A stretch of 64,000 nt of DNA from Solirubrobacterales bacterium (GTDB taxonomy: Bacteria; Actinomycetota; Thermoleophilia; Solirubrobacterales; Solirubrobacteraceae), in the NCBI GenBank assembly GCA_947474595.1, contig CANJIV010000006.1, positions 62,001 to 126,000 of the forward strand. The letters are read 5' to 3'. Below are positions 53,386 through 62,576 of the stretch, piece by piece. Position 1 is the first letter of the stretch. Each line of letters opens with the position of its first letter. A model generated the notes under the pieces. The model was given only the letters and a program-made list of their open reading frames with translations, was not told where the DNA came from and made no database searches. The position numbers and the translations under genes were made by a program.

Positions 53386-54912
53386 GTGAATATTGGCTCG
53401 CTCCTAACGCAATCGGCGCAGACGTACGGCTCGTTGCCGGCGATTCGCTATGACGAAGAGCGGTTGAGTTATAAAGAACTCAACGACGCGGCCGCTCGCT
53501 TCGGATCGGGGCTGCTGGCAGGCGGACTCTCTGGTGGCGATCGTGTGGCGCTTTTTATGGGCAATAGCCACTATGCCGTGATCGCACTTTTCGGCTGTCT
53601 TAAGGCCGGGCTAGTCGTCGTACCGATCAACGCAAAGCTAGCTGGCAACGAGCTCGCCTACATCATCGAAAATGCCGAAGCCGCGGCGCTGGTTTTTAGC
53701 CAGGAGAAGTCCGATGAAGTCGGGCAAGCGTTGCGAGAGGCATCGAGTTGTTGGGCTATTCGCGTCGGCGACGGGGAGATAGGGACCTCTTTTGAGGAGG
53801 TCACCGAAGCCGGCATGCCCGGAGCGGAGGATGCTCAAGCCAAGCCCGATCAACTCGCTTGGCTCTTTTACACCTCAGGGACAACCGGAAGGCCCAAAGG
53901 CGCTCAGCTATCGCATCGCAACCTCCTAATCATGACTATTGGAGCAATTGCAGAGATGTGTGACTTTCGCTGCGACGACATCGTCTTACATGCCGCCCCG
54001 CTTTCACACGGGAGCGGCCTTTATCTCTTTGCCGCTGTGGCATCTGGTTCCCAGCAGTTGATTTACCACCGTCATAGCTTTGATCCTGACGACGTTCTCG
54101 CTCTGATCGCGCGGGAGCGCGTTACGGTCATAGCCTTCCTCGCTCCAACGATGATTTCGATGCTCCTAAGCGGCGAGCCTTCAGACACAACTTCTCTGCG
54201 CCGGGTGGTCTACGGCGGCGGTCCAATTAACCTTGAGTTGTCGCGCAACATGCTCGCTAGGTTCGGTCCAATTTTCGTTCAGCTCTATGGGATGGGCGAG
54301 GCTCCGATGACTATCAGTCGGCTAGCAGCCGAAGACCATAATCCCGCCGACAGCGCCGCACTTGCGTCGGCTGGCACCCCCCGTCTTGGCGTAGAGGTGC
54401 GGATTATTGGTGGGGATGGCCAGGTCGCAGGTGTCGGCGAGGAAGGCGAGATCTGCGTACGCGGTGACGTAGTGATGAGCGGCTATTGGCGCGATCCCGA
54501 GGCAACCGCCAAAGCGCTTGCCGATGGCTGGCTACACACCGGCGACATCGGCCAAATCGACAGCACTGGCCGACTCTCGCTGCTTGATCGCCGCAGCGAC
54601 CTGATCATCACAGGAGGAACAAATGTCTATCCGCGTGAGGTCGAAGAGACTCTACTGAGCCATCCAGCTGTCGCCGAGGTAGTCGTATTTGGTCTTCCCG
54701 ATCCGGTTTGGGGCCAGAGCGTTGCTGCTGCCGTCGTTACCGTGCCCGACGCTGTCGTCGAAGCCGAGGAGCTGATTACTTTCTGCCGCGAGCGCGCGGC
54801 TTCGTTTAAGAAGCCAAAGCGGATCTATTTCGTGGACGAGATCCCAAAGAATGCCTACGGCAAGGTTTTGCGGCGCGAGGTTCGAGATAGTGCGGTTAAA
54901 GACCAAGCGTGA
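53386..54912 (+). CDS. Acyl-CoA synthetase, AMP-binding family
   Basis: ANL-superfamily ligase of 508 residues forming an acyl-CoA through an acyl-adenylate. Seen: P-loop WLFYTSGTTGRPKGAQLSH near residues 161-177, YGMGEAPMT (A5 region), GWLHTGDIGQID, DRRSDLIITGGTNVYPREVE and the C-terminal Lys in IPKNAYGKVLRREV near 492. It has the look of fatty/aromatic acid ligases rather than acetyl-CoA synthetase. GTG start at 53386, seven bases after the CoA-transferase. Last gene of the first operon; it converges with the fusion regulator. Confidence 0.94.
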   Translation: MNIGSLLTQSAQTYGSLPAIRYDEERLSYKELNDAAARFGSGLLAGGLSGGDRVALFMGNSHYAVIALFGCLKAGLVVVPINAKLAGNELAYIIENAEAAALVFSQEKSDEVGQALREASSCWAIRVGDGEIGTSFEEVTEAGMPGAEDAQAKPDQLAWLFYTSGTTGRPKGAQLSHRNLLIMTIGAIAEMCDFRCDDIVLHAAPLSHGSGLYLFAAVASGSQQLIYHRHSFDPDDVLALIARERVTVIAFLAPTMISMLLSGEPSDTTSLRRVVYGGGPINLELSRNMLARFGPIFVQLYGMGEAPMTISRLAAEDHNPADSAALASAGTPRLGVEVRIIGGDGQVAGVGEEGEICVRGDVVMSGYWRDPEATAKALADGWLHTGDIGQIDSTGRLSLLDRRSDLIITGGTNVYPREVEETLLSHPAVAEVVVFGLPDPVWGQSVAAAVVTVPDAVVEAEELITFCRERAASFKKPKRIYFVDEIPKNAYGKVLRREVRDSAVKDQA

Positions 54913-54953
54913 GGCTTGAGATCGCGCAGGGACCGAGGGCCGCGACCGCTGGT

Positions 54954-56165
54954 CTAAATCGTCCCGCCGCGGCGGGAGATGTACTGCTCAAAAGTGTTGA
55001 GGGCAACGGTGTTATGGGCGTCAAGGGCCATCAGCGCTCGCTCTAAGCTGTCGGCCTCATAGGCATCGACGAGCGCGCGGTGTTGTACGTAGGCCAAGGG
55101 CGCGTGGCTACTTGGCGAGTTGGCGTCCCCAGCATCAACATCGTCGGTTGCCGTTGAGGGCCAAGCTTGGATGCTGGCCATCATCGCTGGCAGGTTGACC
55201 TGGCGGTAGGCCTCCGTAGCAGGCGAGCTTTGACAGAGATTTATGTGGTACTCGTGGAAGGCGGTGTTTGCCTTGCGCCAATTGTTCATCGCGATAGGCC
55301 CGCCGTCTGGAAGGGTCGATTGGGTCAATTCACAGAGCCTTCCGAGTTCCTCGAGCTGCTCGCCTGACAACTTGCCTACAGTCGAAACAACGACTCCAGC
55401 CTCGATAATGAAGCGAGCTTGTACCGCTGATTTAACCTGCTCCCAGTCAAGTGGCGAAACGACGAAAGCACCCTGCTGGTCTCGATAGACCAGTCCTTCG
55501 CTGCATAGTTTGTCTAACGCGTGGTAGGCAGATCCCCGCGGGATGCTCATCTGCTGAGCGAGGTCGACCACGCCGAGGGGCGCACGAATCACAATGTCCC
55601 GGCTTAAGATACGCGCGCGCAGCTCGCGGTAGGCGCTGGTCTCATAGTCGAGCTCGAGGCGCCCGAACTGTCCTCGATAGTAGGCCAGAGGCGTGCCGGC
55701 TCGGGCTGAACCATGCTCGACTTCGGCAAGGAATACAAGGTGTGTCTCTCCGGCGATCTGTTCGATAACTTCGCACTCCAAGGTGGCTAGAGCATCCGTA
55801 AGTAGCGGCACACCGTCGGGGCCGTCGTAAACGGCAACGCCTTGAAAACGGTCGTCGGAAGCATCTGGAGAGAGCGCGAAATGGGCCGCAATATCAGCTT
55901 GGTCGTCACCAAGAATCGCTACTGCCATTCGCCCACAGGCCGCGATCGCTTGGCCGGTCTCAGACGACAGGTCCATGCAGATCAAGATCATCGGTGGATC
56001 GAGCGACAGTGACGCAACCGCGTTTACTGTGGTTGCGTATGGACGCTGCCCATCGTGTGAAGTGACGATCGTCACTCCACTGGCGAAATGTCCGATCACG
56101 TCGCGAAACTCAGCCGGGGTGAGGCGGCGAGGCGGCGGGCTAGTGGCTTGTTTGGATGGTGTCAT
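54954..56165 (-). CDS. Flavin-reductase domain fused to a GntR/FCD transcription regulator
   Basis: A 403-residue fusion. Residues about 15-170 are a flavin reductase-like (HpaC/NtaB, FMN-binding split-barrel) domain: FRDVIGHFASGVTIVTSHDG, YATTVNAVASLSLDPPMILI, AILGDDQADIAAHFA and YYRGQFGRLEL. Residues about 175-245 form a winged helix of GntR type (LAQQMSIPRGSAYHALDKLC, then EGLVYRDQQGAFVVSPL), and about 250-395 an all-helical FCD ligand domain with FIIEAGVVVS, NTAFHEYHINLCQSS and QHRALVDAYEA, which contain the typical Asp/His positions only in part. One uninterrupted frame. A flavin- or redox-sensing regulator, or a bifunctional reductase and regulator, are both possible. It faces the kinase gene divergently across 229 bases. 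Confidence 0.88.
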   Translation of the reverse strand: MTPSKQATSPPPRRLTPAEFRDVIGHFASGVTIVTSHDGQRPYATTVNAVASLSLDPPMILICMDLSSETGQAIAACGRMAVAILGDDQADIAAHFALSPDASDDRFQGVAVYDGPDGVPLLTDALATLECEVIEQIAGETHLVFLAEVEHGSARAGTPLAYYRGQFGRLELDYETSAYRELRARILSRDIVIRAPLGVVDLAQQMSIPRGSAYHALDKLCSEGLVYRDQQGAFVVSPLDWEQVKSAVQARFIIEAGVVVSTVGKLSGEQLEELGRLCELTQSTLPDGGPIAMNNWRKANTAFHEYHINLCQSSPATEAYRQVNLPAMMASIQAWPSTATDDVDAGDANSPSSHAPLAYVQHRALVDAYEADSLERALMALDAHNTVALNTFEQYISRRGGTI

Positions 56166-56394
56166 TGTTTGTTGGAGCAGCGGTAGCCTAGTGAAGGTCG
56201 TTAACCTCTACAAGACGTCGGCTGCGGTCAACGACCGTTGGCTGATCGTAGTTTGCTTTGCAATTGCGACGCTCCCGCGCAGCGACTGTCGCGTCTAGAT
56301 CAGTGGGGCGCAAGACCCCGCACTTGGGGGTCGGTCGAATCGGATACGGGCCAAGAGGTTTGGCTATAGAGCTAGCGTATAAGGGGCATAGCGG

Positions 56395-57498
56395 GTGGCG
56401 CACCAGAGCGGGCAGGCCGAACATGTCGTGACGTTGGAGGTCATCACCGATCTCTTGCTCAGCGTCGAGGGAAATGAGCCACCTGAAAGCTTCTATAACC
56501 GCCTCTGCGAAGCGGTTTGTCGCGTGACGGCAATGACCCGGGCGACAATTTTCGATTACGACCGGGCACTCCAGCGAGCGACAATGACCGGCTCGTTTGG
56601 GCTCGGTGGCGATGGGTTTCAAGGTTCTATTCAGATCGAGTCATCGCCGATGATTTTGACGGCCCTACAGCGTGATCGTGTTGTGACGATTGGCGCCGCA
56701 GATGGCGACAGCCTTCCTCGCGAGCTTTTCGATGCCCTGGGCTCTGTCGCGCCGGTATGTACACCAATGATCGCTGGCGACAGGTGGGTTGGGTTAATTT
56801 TGACCAGTGGCCCGGCGGAGTTTGGGCAATTGCGCGATAGCGAACGCTCGCTCTTGTGGACGCTTGGCAAGACGGTTGCCTTGGCGGCAGTAGCTCGTCA
56901 GGCAACCACGCAAGGAGAGCGCGCGCGGCAACTTGAGGAGCGTATTTCTTGGGCGCGGACCATTCATGACAGCGCGATCCAACGAGTCTTCGGCGTCTAT
57001 CTGGCACTAAGCGGCGATCGCCTTGAAACGGCGGTTCAGGAGCGGTGTGCCGATGAACTAGAGGGCGCCCTCAACGAGCTAAGATCGTCCATCGAGCGAC
57101 CGTTAGTAGCGACCACAGAGATCGAGGCTACGTCCGTAGCGCAGGAGATCGCGCGAATCGCAGCCTTACATCCAGGCCTAGATGTAAAGGTCGAGGTCGG
57201 AGATCCGGCTTCTGTGCCAAGGCACCTAGAGATGCTCTCTCAGGCGGTCTTTGTAGAGGCGGTCCGAAACGCACTAGGCCACGCTAAGCCGAGAGAGCTA
57301 TCCGTCCGGTTTGATCTCACACCAGAGGTCTTCACGATGGAAATCATCAACGACGGCGTTACCGGCCACAGCCATGGAACTGGCCTCGGCCTGCGCCTGA
57401 TCGCATTAGAAGCACTGGGATTGAGCGCCACGGTTGAAGGCGAGCAGCTCAACGGTGGCCGCTGGAGGACACGCTTGGTGGCGCCCAATGAACGGTGA
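56395..57498 (+). CDS. GAF-domain histidine kinase (HisKA_3/NarX-DesK type), cytosolic
   Basis: A 367-residue sensor kinase without membrane segments. A GAF domain covers about residues 15-165 (YNRLCEAVCRVTAMTRATIF, TPMIAGDRWVGLILTSG). The dimerisation/phosphorylation helix is ARTIHDSAIQRVFGVYLALS with phospho-His near 190, followed by an HATPase domain: FVEAVRNALGHAKP (N box), IINDGVTG and GTGLGLRLIALEAL (G boxes). The phospho-His segment is of the type pairing with LuxR-type regulators, and that gene overlaps its end by 11 bases. GTG start 56395 with AAGGGG upstream. Signal unknown; GAF domains bind small molecules, often aromatic compounds, nucleotides or heme. Confidence 0.93.
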   Translation: MAHQSGQAEHVVTLEVITDLLLSVEGNEPPESFYNRLCEAVCRVTAMTRATIFDYDRALQRATMTGSFGLGGDGFQGSIQIESSPMILTALQRDRVVTIGAADGDSLPRELFDALGSVAPVCTPMIAGDRWVGLILTSGPAEFGQLRDSERSLLWTLGKTVALAAVARQATTQGERARQLEERISWARTIHDSAIQRVFGVYLALSGDRLETAVQERCADELEGALNELRSSIERPLVATTEIEATSVAQEIARIAALHPGLDVKVEVGDPASVPRHLEMLSQAVFVEAVRNALGHAKPRELSVRFDLTPEVFTMEIINDGVTGHSHGTGLGLRLIALEALGLSATVEGEQLNGGRWRTRLVAPNER

Positions 57499-58102
57499 AG
57501 CAAGGCGCGACGGTCTACGCATACTGATCGTCGATGACCACGAGGTCGTGCATTTCGGCTTCCGACTTATGCTGGACAGGCAGATGAATGTAGAGCGTTG
57601 TCTCGCGGCCAAATCTGAGGCTGAGGCGATCGCAATGTGCACCCGCTATGAGCCTCACGTCGCCCTCGTGGACCTTTTTGTTGGCGAGGAGTTCGGACCC
57701 GAAATCGCGAAGTCTCTGGGTAGCTTGTCCCCGGCTCCACGCATTCTTTTGATCTCGGGGGCGGGAAGTGTTTCGCGCAGTGCCGCAGGAGCCGCTGGCG
57801 CACTTGGGTTCGTCGGTAAGAATCGATCGGCTAGTGATATCGCCCTAGCCATTGAGACCGTACATCAAGGTAAAGAGTTTTTTGACATCCAAGAAACAGC
57901 ACCGACGACGCTTCTGTCTGAACGCGAGCGTGAGATCCTTGCCTTGATCGCAACGGGCGCAACAAATAAAGAGATCGGTGATCGCTTGCATCTCTCCAGA
58001 TATACCGTCCAGGATTACGCACGGGCAGTCTTCCGCAAACTCGATGTTCCTAACCGCACGGCCGCGGTTCAACGGGCACAGCGTCTGGGCTTGCTCGACT
58101 GA
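57488..58102 (+). CDS. LuxR/NarL-family response regulator
   Basis: A 204-residue two-component regulator. Receiver domain: ILIVDDHEVVHFGFRLML, phospho-Asp in VALVDLFVGEEFG near residue 60, Lys in GFVGKNRSAS. LuxR helix-turn-helix near 145-200: LSEREREILALIATGATNKE, then IGDRLHLSRYTVQDYARAV and FRKLDVPNRTAAVQRAQRLG. ATG 57488 overlaps the kinase stop by 11 bases, so the pair is co-translated. A 36-base interval separates its stop from a 16-base site shared with the ALDH operon promoter, making it the best candidate to bind that site. Confidence 0.95.
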   Translation: MNGEARRDGLRILIVDDHEVVHFGFRLMLDRQMNVERCLAAKSEAEAIAMCTRYEPHVALVDLFVGEEFGPEIAKSLGSLSPAPRILLISGAGSVSRSAAGAAGALGFVGKNRSASDIALAIETVHQGKEFFDIQETAPTTLLSEREREILALIATGATNKEIGDRLHLSRYTVQDYARAVFRKLDVPNRTAAVQRAQRLGLLD

Positions 58103-58132
58103 GTGCGTGGGGCCTCTCGTCTTCCCCTAGCT

Positions 58133-58153
58133 CCCCTCAGATGAGGGGTGTTG
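58133..58153 (+). promoter_or_regulatory. Shared 16-base site, copy B, upstream of the monooxygenase operon
   Basis: Contains the inverted repeat CCCCTCAGATGAGGGG (58133-58148) and the 16 bases CAGATGAGGGGTGTTG (58138-58153) identical to 48518-48533. A TTGACT at 58151-58156 could be a -35 box, so a bound activator would touch RNA polymerase. It is about 80 bases before the luciferase-like gene. Confidence 0.55.
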
Positions 58154-58234
58154 ACTACTTAAACGCCGCCACTGCGGAAGGTTTTGTAGAACAGTAAGCC
58201 CCAGCTCGTACAAATCTCAGAGGAGGAGAGTGCC

Positions 58235-59470
58235 TTGAAGGTCAGCTTGTTCACTATGCCGACAGTGCCAGCGACCACCGAGGAGAGGGCGAGGCTACGC
58301 CCGATCGGGCGCAATGCCGAGCGCTACACGATGATGATCGAGGAGCTCAGGGAGCTTGCGGTCCTCGCCGACGGCCTCGGCTTCGATGCCTTCTCAACCA
58401 CCGAGCATCACTTCCACACCGAAGGCGGAGAGGCTCTCCCAAATACGCTCCTGCTCTACGCGCACCTCGCAGCAATCACTAAGGACATCATGTTCATCCC
58501 GATGTCGATGGTGCTGCCCGCAAATGATCCAATTCGCGTAGCCGAAGACGTCGCGCTCTTCGATCAGATGTACCCCGGGCGTATCGGGGTCGCATTTGCC
58601 CGCGGATATCAGCGGCGCTGGGTGCCCGTGCTCTCCCAGCGAGATGACGCGATTGCGTTTGGCGACAAGGGTGCCGACGATATGGTTCGCGAGATCTACA
58701 ACGAGTATCTCGAGGTAGTTATTAAGGCTTGGACCGAAGACGCCTTTGAGTTCAACGGTAAGCACTACCAGGTGCCATATCCGCACGAGGGAATCACAGG
58801 CTGGGCCGGAAAGGATTGGACCAACGCTTACGGCGCTCCGGGGGAACTCGACGAAGACGGCGTGATCCGCAAGATCGGCGTGGTGCCAAAGCCAGTTCAG
58901 ACACCTTATCCGCGCCTATTCGTACCCGCGAATGTTTCGCCCCAGACGGTTATCTCCGCGGCTCAACAGGGCGTGACCCCGATCTTTCATGAGGGCCGCG
59001 TCGCGCCTCTGACGGGGCTGATGGAGCTCTACCGCGACGAGGCAGCCAAGGCTGGTCACGATCTCGCTATCGGCGAGCGTATCGCTGTGCTGCGCACGAT
59101 CTGTCTTGGAGATACATACGAAGAGGCCTTTGATTTTGCGACTCGCACTATCGGTTATGAGTACCACAACTATTTCAATGAGTTCGGGTTCGCCGAGCTC
59201 TACCGGACCGACGCTGACGACCCAGACTTACCAATGAGATTTAACGACGAAGCTGACGCCACCCAGCGGATGATCGAGACCGGCCAAATCCTGATCGGGA
59301 CAGCCGACGACGTCAAGGATCAGCTGTCGGAACTCCAGCGCTGCCATGGGGACGGAGAGCTTGAGTGGCTGGTCTGGAGCCACTTCGGGCAGGGTACGAC
59401 TCCACGTGAAGAGTCCTGCCGGCAGCTCAAGATCTTCGCTGAAAAAGTCTGGCCGGCGTTCAAGGACTAA
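58235..59470 (+). CDS. Luciferase-like (LLM-class) flavin-dependent monooxygenase
   Basis: A 411-residue TIM-barrel monooxygenase of the bacterial-luciferase family, which uses FMNH2 and oxygen supplied by a separate reductase. Seen: VSLFTMPTVPATTEERARL at the start, LGFDAFSTTEHHFHTEGG, IPMSMVLPANDPIRVAEDV, PGRIGVAFARGYQRRWVPV (flavin phosphate region) and ILIGTADDVKDQLSELQ near the end. TTG start 58235 with a strong AGGAGGAG. Family reactions include Baeyer-Villiger oxidation of cyclic ketones, aldehyde oxidation and ring opening of N-heterocycles. The flavin-reductase fusion nearby is a possible electron source. Confidence 0.93.
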   Translation: MKVSLFTMPTVPATTEERARLRPIGRNAERYTMMIEELRELAVLADGLGFDAFSTTEHHFHTEGGEALPNTLLLYAHLAAITKDIMFIPMSMVLPANDPIRVAEDVALFDQMYPGRIGVAFARGYQRRWVPVLSQRDDAIAFGDKGADDMVREIYNEYLEVVIKAWTEDAFEFNGKHYQVPYPHEGITGWAGKDWTNAYGAPGELDEDGVIRKIGVVPKPVQTPYPRLFVPANVSPQTVISAAQQGVTPIFHEGRVAPLTGLMELYRDEAAKAGHDLAIGERIAVLRTICLGDTYEEAFDFATRTIGYEYHNYFNEFGFAELYRTDADDPDLPMRFNDEADATQRMIETGQILIGTADDVKDQLSELQRCHGDGELEWLVWSHFGQGTTPREESCRQLKIFAEKVWPAFKD

Positions 59471-59529
59471 CTACTTATCCGCCTGTGCTTGGCAGCGTAA
59501 AGCTTCAAACACATTCCTAGGAAACAGAC

Positions 59530-60423
59530 ATGCTGAACAGCGCCCTCTATCGCAGCTTCCTGATCGCCCCAGCGAACCGGCTTGACATGCTGCTCAAGTT
59601 TCACCGCTTTGCCCCTGATGTTGGGGTTATAGATCTTGAAGACGGTACGCCGCTCAACGAGAAAGAATCGGCTAGAGACACAGCCGTGCAGGCTGCAGAG
59701 CAGCTCGCTAGCACCAGCGGCCCGACCCGCATCTTCGTGCGCACAAATGCGCCAGGCACAGTTTGGATTGATGACGATTTAGAGGCGGTCGCCAAAGCGC
59801 CAATCGCCGGAATTGTAATCCCGAAGCTCGGCACAACTAGGCAGATAGTTGAGATAGAGCGCCGACTCCGCGCGCTGGAGGTCCAGAATAGCCGCCCGCC
59901 GATGGAGATCATTCTTGGCATAGAAAGCGTCAGCGGCGTTCATAACATTGTTGACATTGCAGCGCACAGCACCCGTGCTTGCGCCGTCTATTTTGGTGCC
60001 GAGGATTACACCACGGATCTGCTGGGCTACAGGACGACCGATGGTGAAGAGGTGCTCTACGCAAGGTCGCGTGTTGCGATAGCAGCTCGCCTGAGTTCGA
60101 TCGCGGCATTTGATACGGCAACGCTTGAGATCCGCGATGACGATCGCTTCCGCCACGAAGCTCGCCAGGGTCGAAACCTCGGCTATCAGGGCCGCATTTG
60201 CGTTCACCCACGCCAAGTGGAGCTGTCGCATGAGATCTTTTCTCCTTCAGAAGAAGAGGTAGACCGTTCAACGCGCCTACTGGCCGCCAATGATGCATCG
60301 CTGGCGAAGGGTATTGCCGTATGCGAATTTGAAGGTCAGATGATTGATGGCCCACTCGTTAAACGTGCTCAACACATAGTCGCGCTGGCCACGCGCTACA
60401 AGCAATCAACTACCGGCGCATAA
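59530..60423 (+). CDS. CitE-like acyl-CoA lyase (HpcH/HpaI aldolase family)
   Basis: A 297-residue TIM-barrel Mg-dependent lyase. Seen: RSFLIAPANRLDMLLKF, VIDLEDGTPLNEKESARD, the metal-binding Glu in IILGIESVSGVHNIVD near residue 131 and Asp in VYFGAEDYTTDLLG near 158, and GRICVHPRQVE near the end. The family includes citramalyl-CoA, malyl-CoA and 3-hydroxyacyl-CoA lyases that release a short acyl-CoA and a keto acid. 59 bases after the monooxygenase gene, same strand. A C-C cleavage late in the pathway is likely. Confidence 0.92.
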   Translation: MLNSALYRSFLIAPANRLDMLLKFHRFAPDVGVIDLEDGTPLNEKESARDTAVQAAEQLASTSGPTRIFVRTNAPGTVWIDDDLEAVAKAPIAGIVIPKLGTTRQIVEIERRLRALEVQNSRPPMEIILGIESVSGVHNIVDIAAHSTRACAVYFGAEDYTTDLLGYRTTDGEEVLYARSRVAIAARLSSIAAFDTATLEIRDDDRFRHEARQGRNLGYQGRICVHPRQVELSHEIFSPSEEEVDRSTRLLAANDASLAKGIAVCEFEGQMIDGPLVKRAQHIVALATRYKQSTTGA

Positions 60424-60453
60424 GCGTCGCGACATCGCGGAGGCTCGTTAAGC

Positions 60454-62544
60454 ATGCACTACATCGGAATCGACACAGGCGGCACTTTCACAGACGGAGT
60501 CCTCGTCGATGAACAAGGCGGCCTGTTCACGACAAAGGTCGCCACGACGCCGGAAGACCCGTCGCTTGGAGTCAGTAGATGTGTGGAAAAACTAAGCGAG
60601 CTGGCTGGCGTTGATAGCTCCACGATTCTTGGCGACACGGTTCAGCTAGCTCACGGCACCACGATCGGCACGAACGCTGTCGTCGAGCGCAAGGGTCCGC
60701 GGATCGCCCTGATAGCTACGCGCGGCCACGGCGACGCGATCTTGATGATGCGTGGCACGGGTCGTAGCGAGGGGCTCTCCCCGGAGACCGTATTTAACAT
60801 CCTAGAGACCGACAAACCAGAGCCGCTCGTGCCACCACAGATGATCTTCGAAGTCGATGAGCGCGTTGACTGCCTCGGCGCGATCGTCGTGGATCTATTT
60901 GACGCTGAGCTGGAGAGAGTGGTTGCCGATGTGGTTGCTGCTGACGTTGATGCGATTGCGATTGCACTGCTTTGGTCCTTTAGGAATCCCGAGCACGAGA
61001 TCGAGCTGCTAGAGCGCCTAACCGAAGCCTGCCCTAATGCTTTTATCTGCTGCTCACACCAAGTCTCTCCAACGGTTGGAGAGTACGAGCGGACTGTCGC
61101 GACCGTGATCAACGCCTACGTGGGTAAGACAACGAGCCTCTATCTCGATGGGCTTGATAGTCGGCTCAAGGACGGCGGACTTGCTGGCGATTTGCTCATC
61201 TTGCAGTGTGGTGGTGGAGTGATTCCTGTCGCTGACGCACGGCGGCTGCCACTCCTGACGATCGGCTCGGGCCCCGTCGGCGGGATGATCGGTTCGGCCG
61301 ACCTAGCTCAGCGCTTAGAGCTCGATAACGTGATCGTCACCGACATGGGCGGGACCTCGTTTGAGGTTGGTCTGATTGTTGATGGATCGCTCTCTGTCCG
61401 TGACTTCAACGTAATCCACCAGTACAAGTACTGGGTCCCCCAGGTCGATCTAGTTTCGATGGGATCTGGCGGTGGAAGCATCGCGTGGCTAGATCCCGGT
61501 ACTGGCAGCCTGCGCGTTGGACCCCAGAGCGCAGCTGCCGTTCCAGGGCCGGCCTGCTACTCCCGAGGCGGCATCCTGCCGACCGTCACCGACGCCAACC
61601 TAGTCTTGGGACTACTACGCCCCGAGGCATTCCTTGGCGGCGAAATGTCACTAGACGTAGCTTTGGCTCGAGAGGCCGTAGGCAAGCTCGGCGATCAGCT
61701 GGGCCTGACCTGCGAGGAGACAGCAGCAGCAATTCGCCAGATCGTAGACGCTCAGATGGGCGGACTTACGCGGCAGCAGACGCTGACTCGCGGCCATGAT
61801 CCACGCGACTTCACCCTGTTTGCTTACGGAGGCGCAGCGCCCCTTCACGCGGCGGCCTACAGTGAGGATCTTGGCGTCAAAGAGGTCATTATTCCGGCAG
61901 GTAATGCGGCCTCGGTTTGGTCTGCTTTTGGTGCTGCGGTTTCTGAGCTGCTCGAGGTTGTCGAGACGGATACTTTGGTGCCCTCACCATTCCCGCCAGA
62001 ACGCCTAAACGCCCTATTTAGCGATATTGAAGAGGAGGTCCTCGAACGCCATCGAAGCCAAGGCGCCGAAGAAGACCCAACAATCACGCGGATCGTGAAG
62101 ATGCGCTATCGCGGACAGATGAACCGCGTCGAGGTAGCGGTTGGCCCGGGTCAGATCAGTGCCGACGACCCGGCCAAGATGGTGGCAGCCTTCACTGCTG
62201 AGTACGAGCGGCTCTTTGGTCAGGGCTCAAGCACCAATCAGCCGGTTGAGATCACGACTGTGCGATGCACGGTCCGCGGTCGCCAGCGCGACGCTGTATT
62301 GGCGGCAGCAGAGTTAAAGCCAGGAGCAACCGCCGACTCCGCGCTTTCGGCAGAGCACCCTGTGTATTGGCCGGAAAGTAAAGAGTATTCAGCGACACCT
62401 TTCTACGATGGGCTAGCTATTGAGTTTGGAGCTAGTGTGAGCGGTAGGGCGATTATCACGCTCCCATTCACAACGATCGTAGTACCAGCAAACTGGACTG
62501 CCTCCCGTGATCGCTGGGGCAGTTTCCGCTTGGTCAACCACTAA
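60454..62544 (+). CDS. hyuA: Hydantoinase/oxoprolinase-family subunit A (HyuA/AcxA-like)
   Basis: A 696-residue ATP-dependent subunit of the HyuA family (N-methylhydantoinase A, 5-oxoprolinase, acetone or acetophenone carboxylase beta). Seen: the ASKHA phosphate loop IGIDTGGTFTDGVLVDE, LAHGTTIGTNAVVERKG, GSGPVGGMIGSADLA, VTDMGGTSFEVGLIVDG, and DFTLFAYGGAAPLHAAAYSE. It is 30 bases after the CitE-like gene and 32 before the subunit B gene, the usual pair. In this CoA-ester context a ketone carboxylase reading is attractive, whereas hydantoin hydrolysis is the alternative; sequence alone does not decide. Confidence 0.9.
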   Translation: MHYIGIDTGGTFTDGVLVDEQGGLFTTKVATTPEDPSLGVSRCVEKLSELAGVDSSTILGDTVQLAHGTTIGTNAVVERKGPRIALIATRGHGDAILMMRGTGRSEGLSPETVFNILETDKPEPLVPPQMIFEVDERVDCLGAIVVDLFDAELERVVADVVAADVDAIAIALLWSFRNPEHEIELLERLTEACPNAFICCSHQVSPTVGEYERTVATVINAYVGKTTSLYLDGLDSRLKDGGLAGDLLILQCGGGVIPVADARRLPLLTIGSGPVGGMIGSADLAQRLELDNVIVTDMGGTSFEVGLIVDGSLSVRDFNVIHQYKYWVPQVDLVSMGSGGGSIAWLDPGTGSLRVGPQSAAAVPGPACYSRGGILPTVTDANLVLGLLRPEAFLGGEMSLDVALAREAVGKLGDQLGLTCEETAAAIRQIVDAQMGGLTRQQTLTRGHDPRDFTLFAYGGAAPLHAAAYSEDLGVKEVIIPAGNAASVWSAFGAAVSELLEVVETDTLVPSPFPPERLNALFSDIEEEVLERHRSQGAEEDPTITRIVKMRYRGQMNRVEVAVGPGQISADDPAKMVAAFTAEYERLFGQGSSTNQPVEITTVRCTVRGRQRDAVLAAAELKPGATADSALSAEHPVYWPESKEYSATPFYDGLAIEFGASVSGRAIITLPFTTIVVPANWTASRDRWGSFRLVNH

Positions 62545-62576
62545 TTCAAAGCACATCACAAAGGACTTAAAACACC

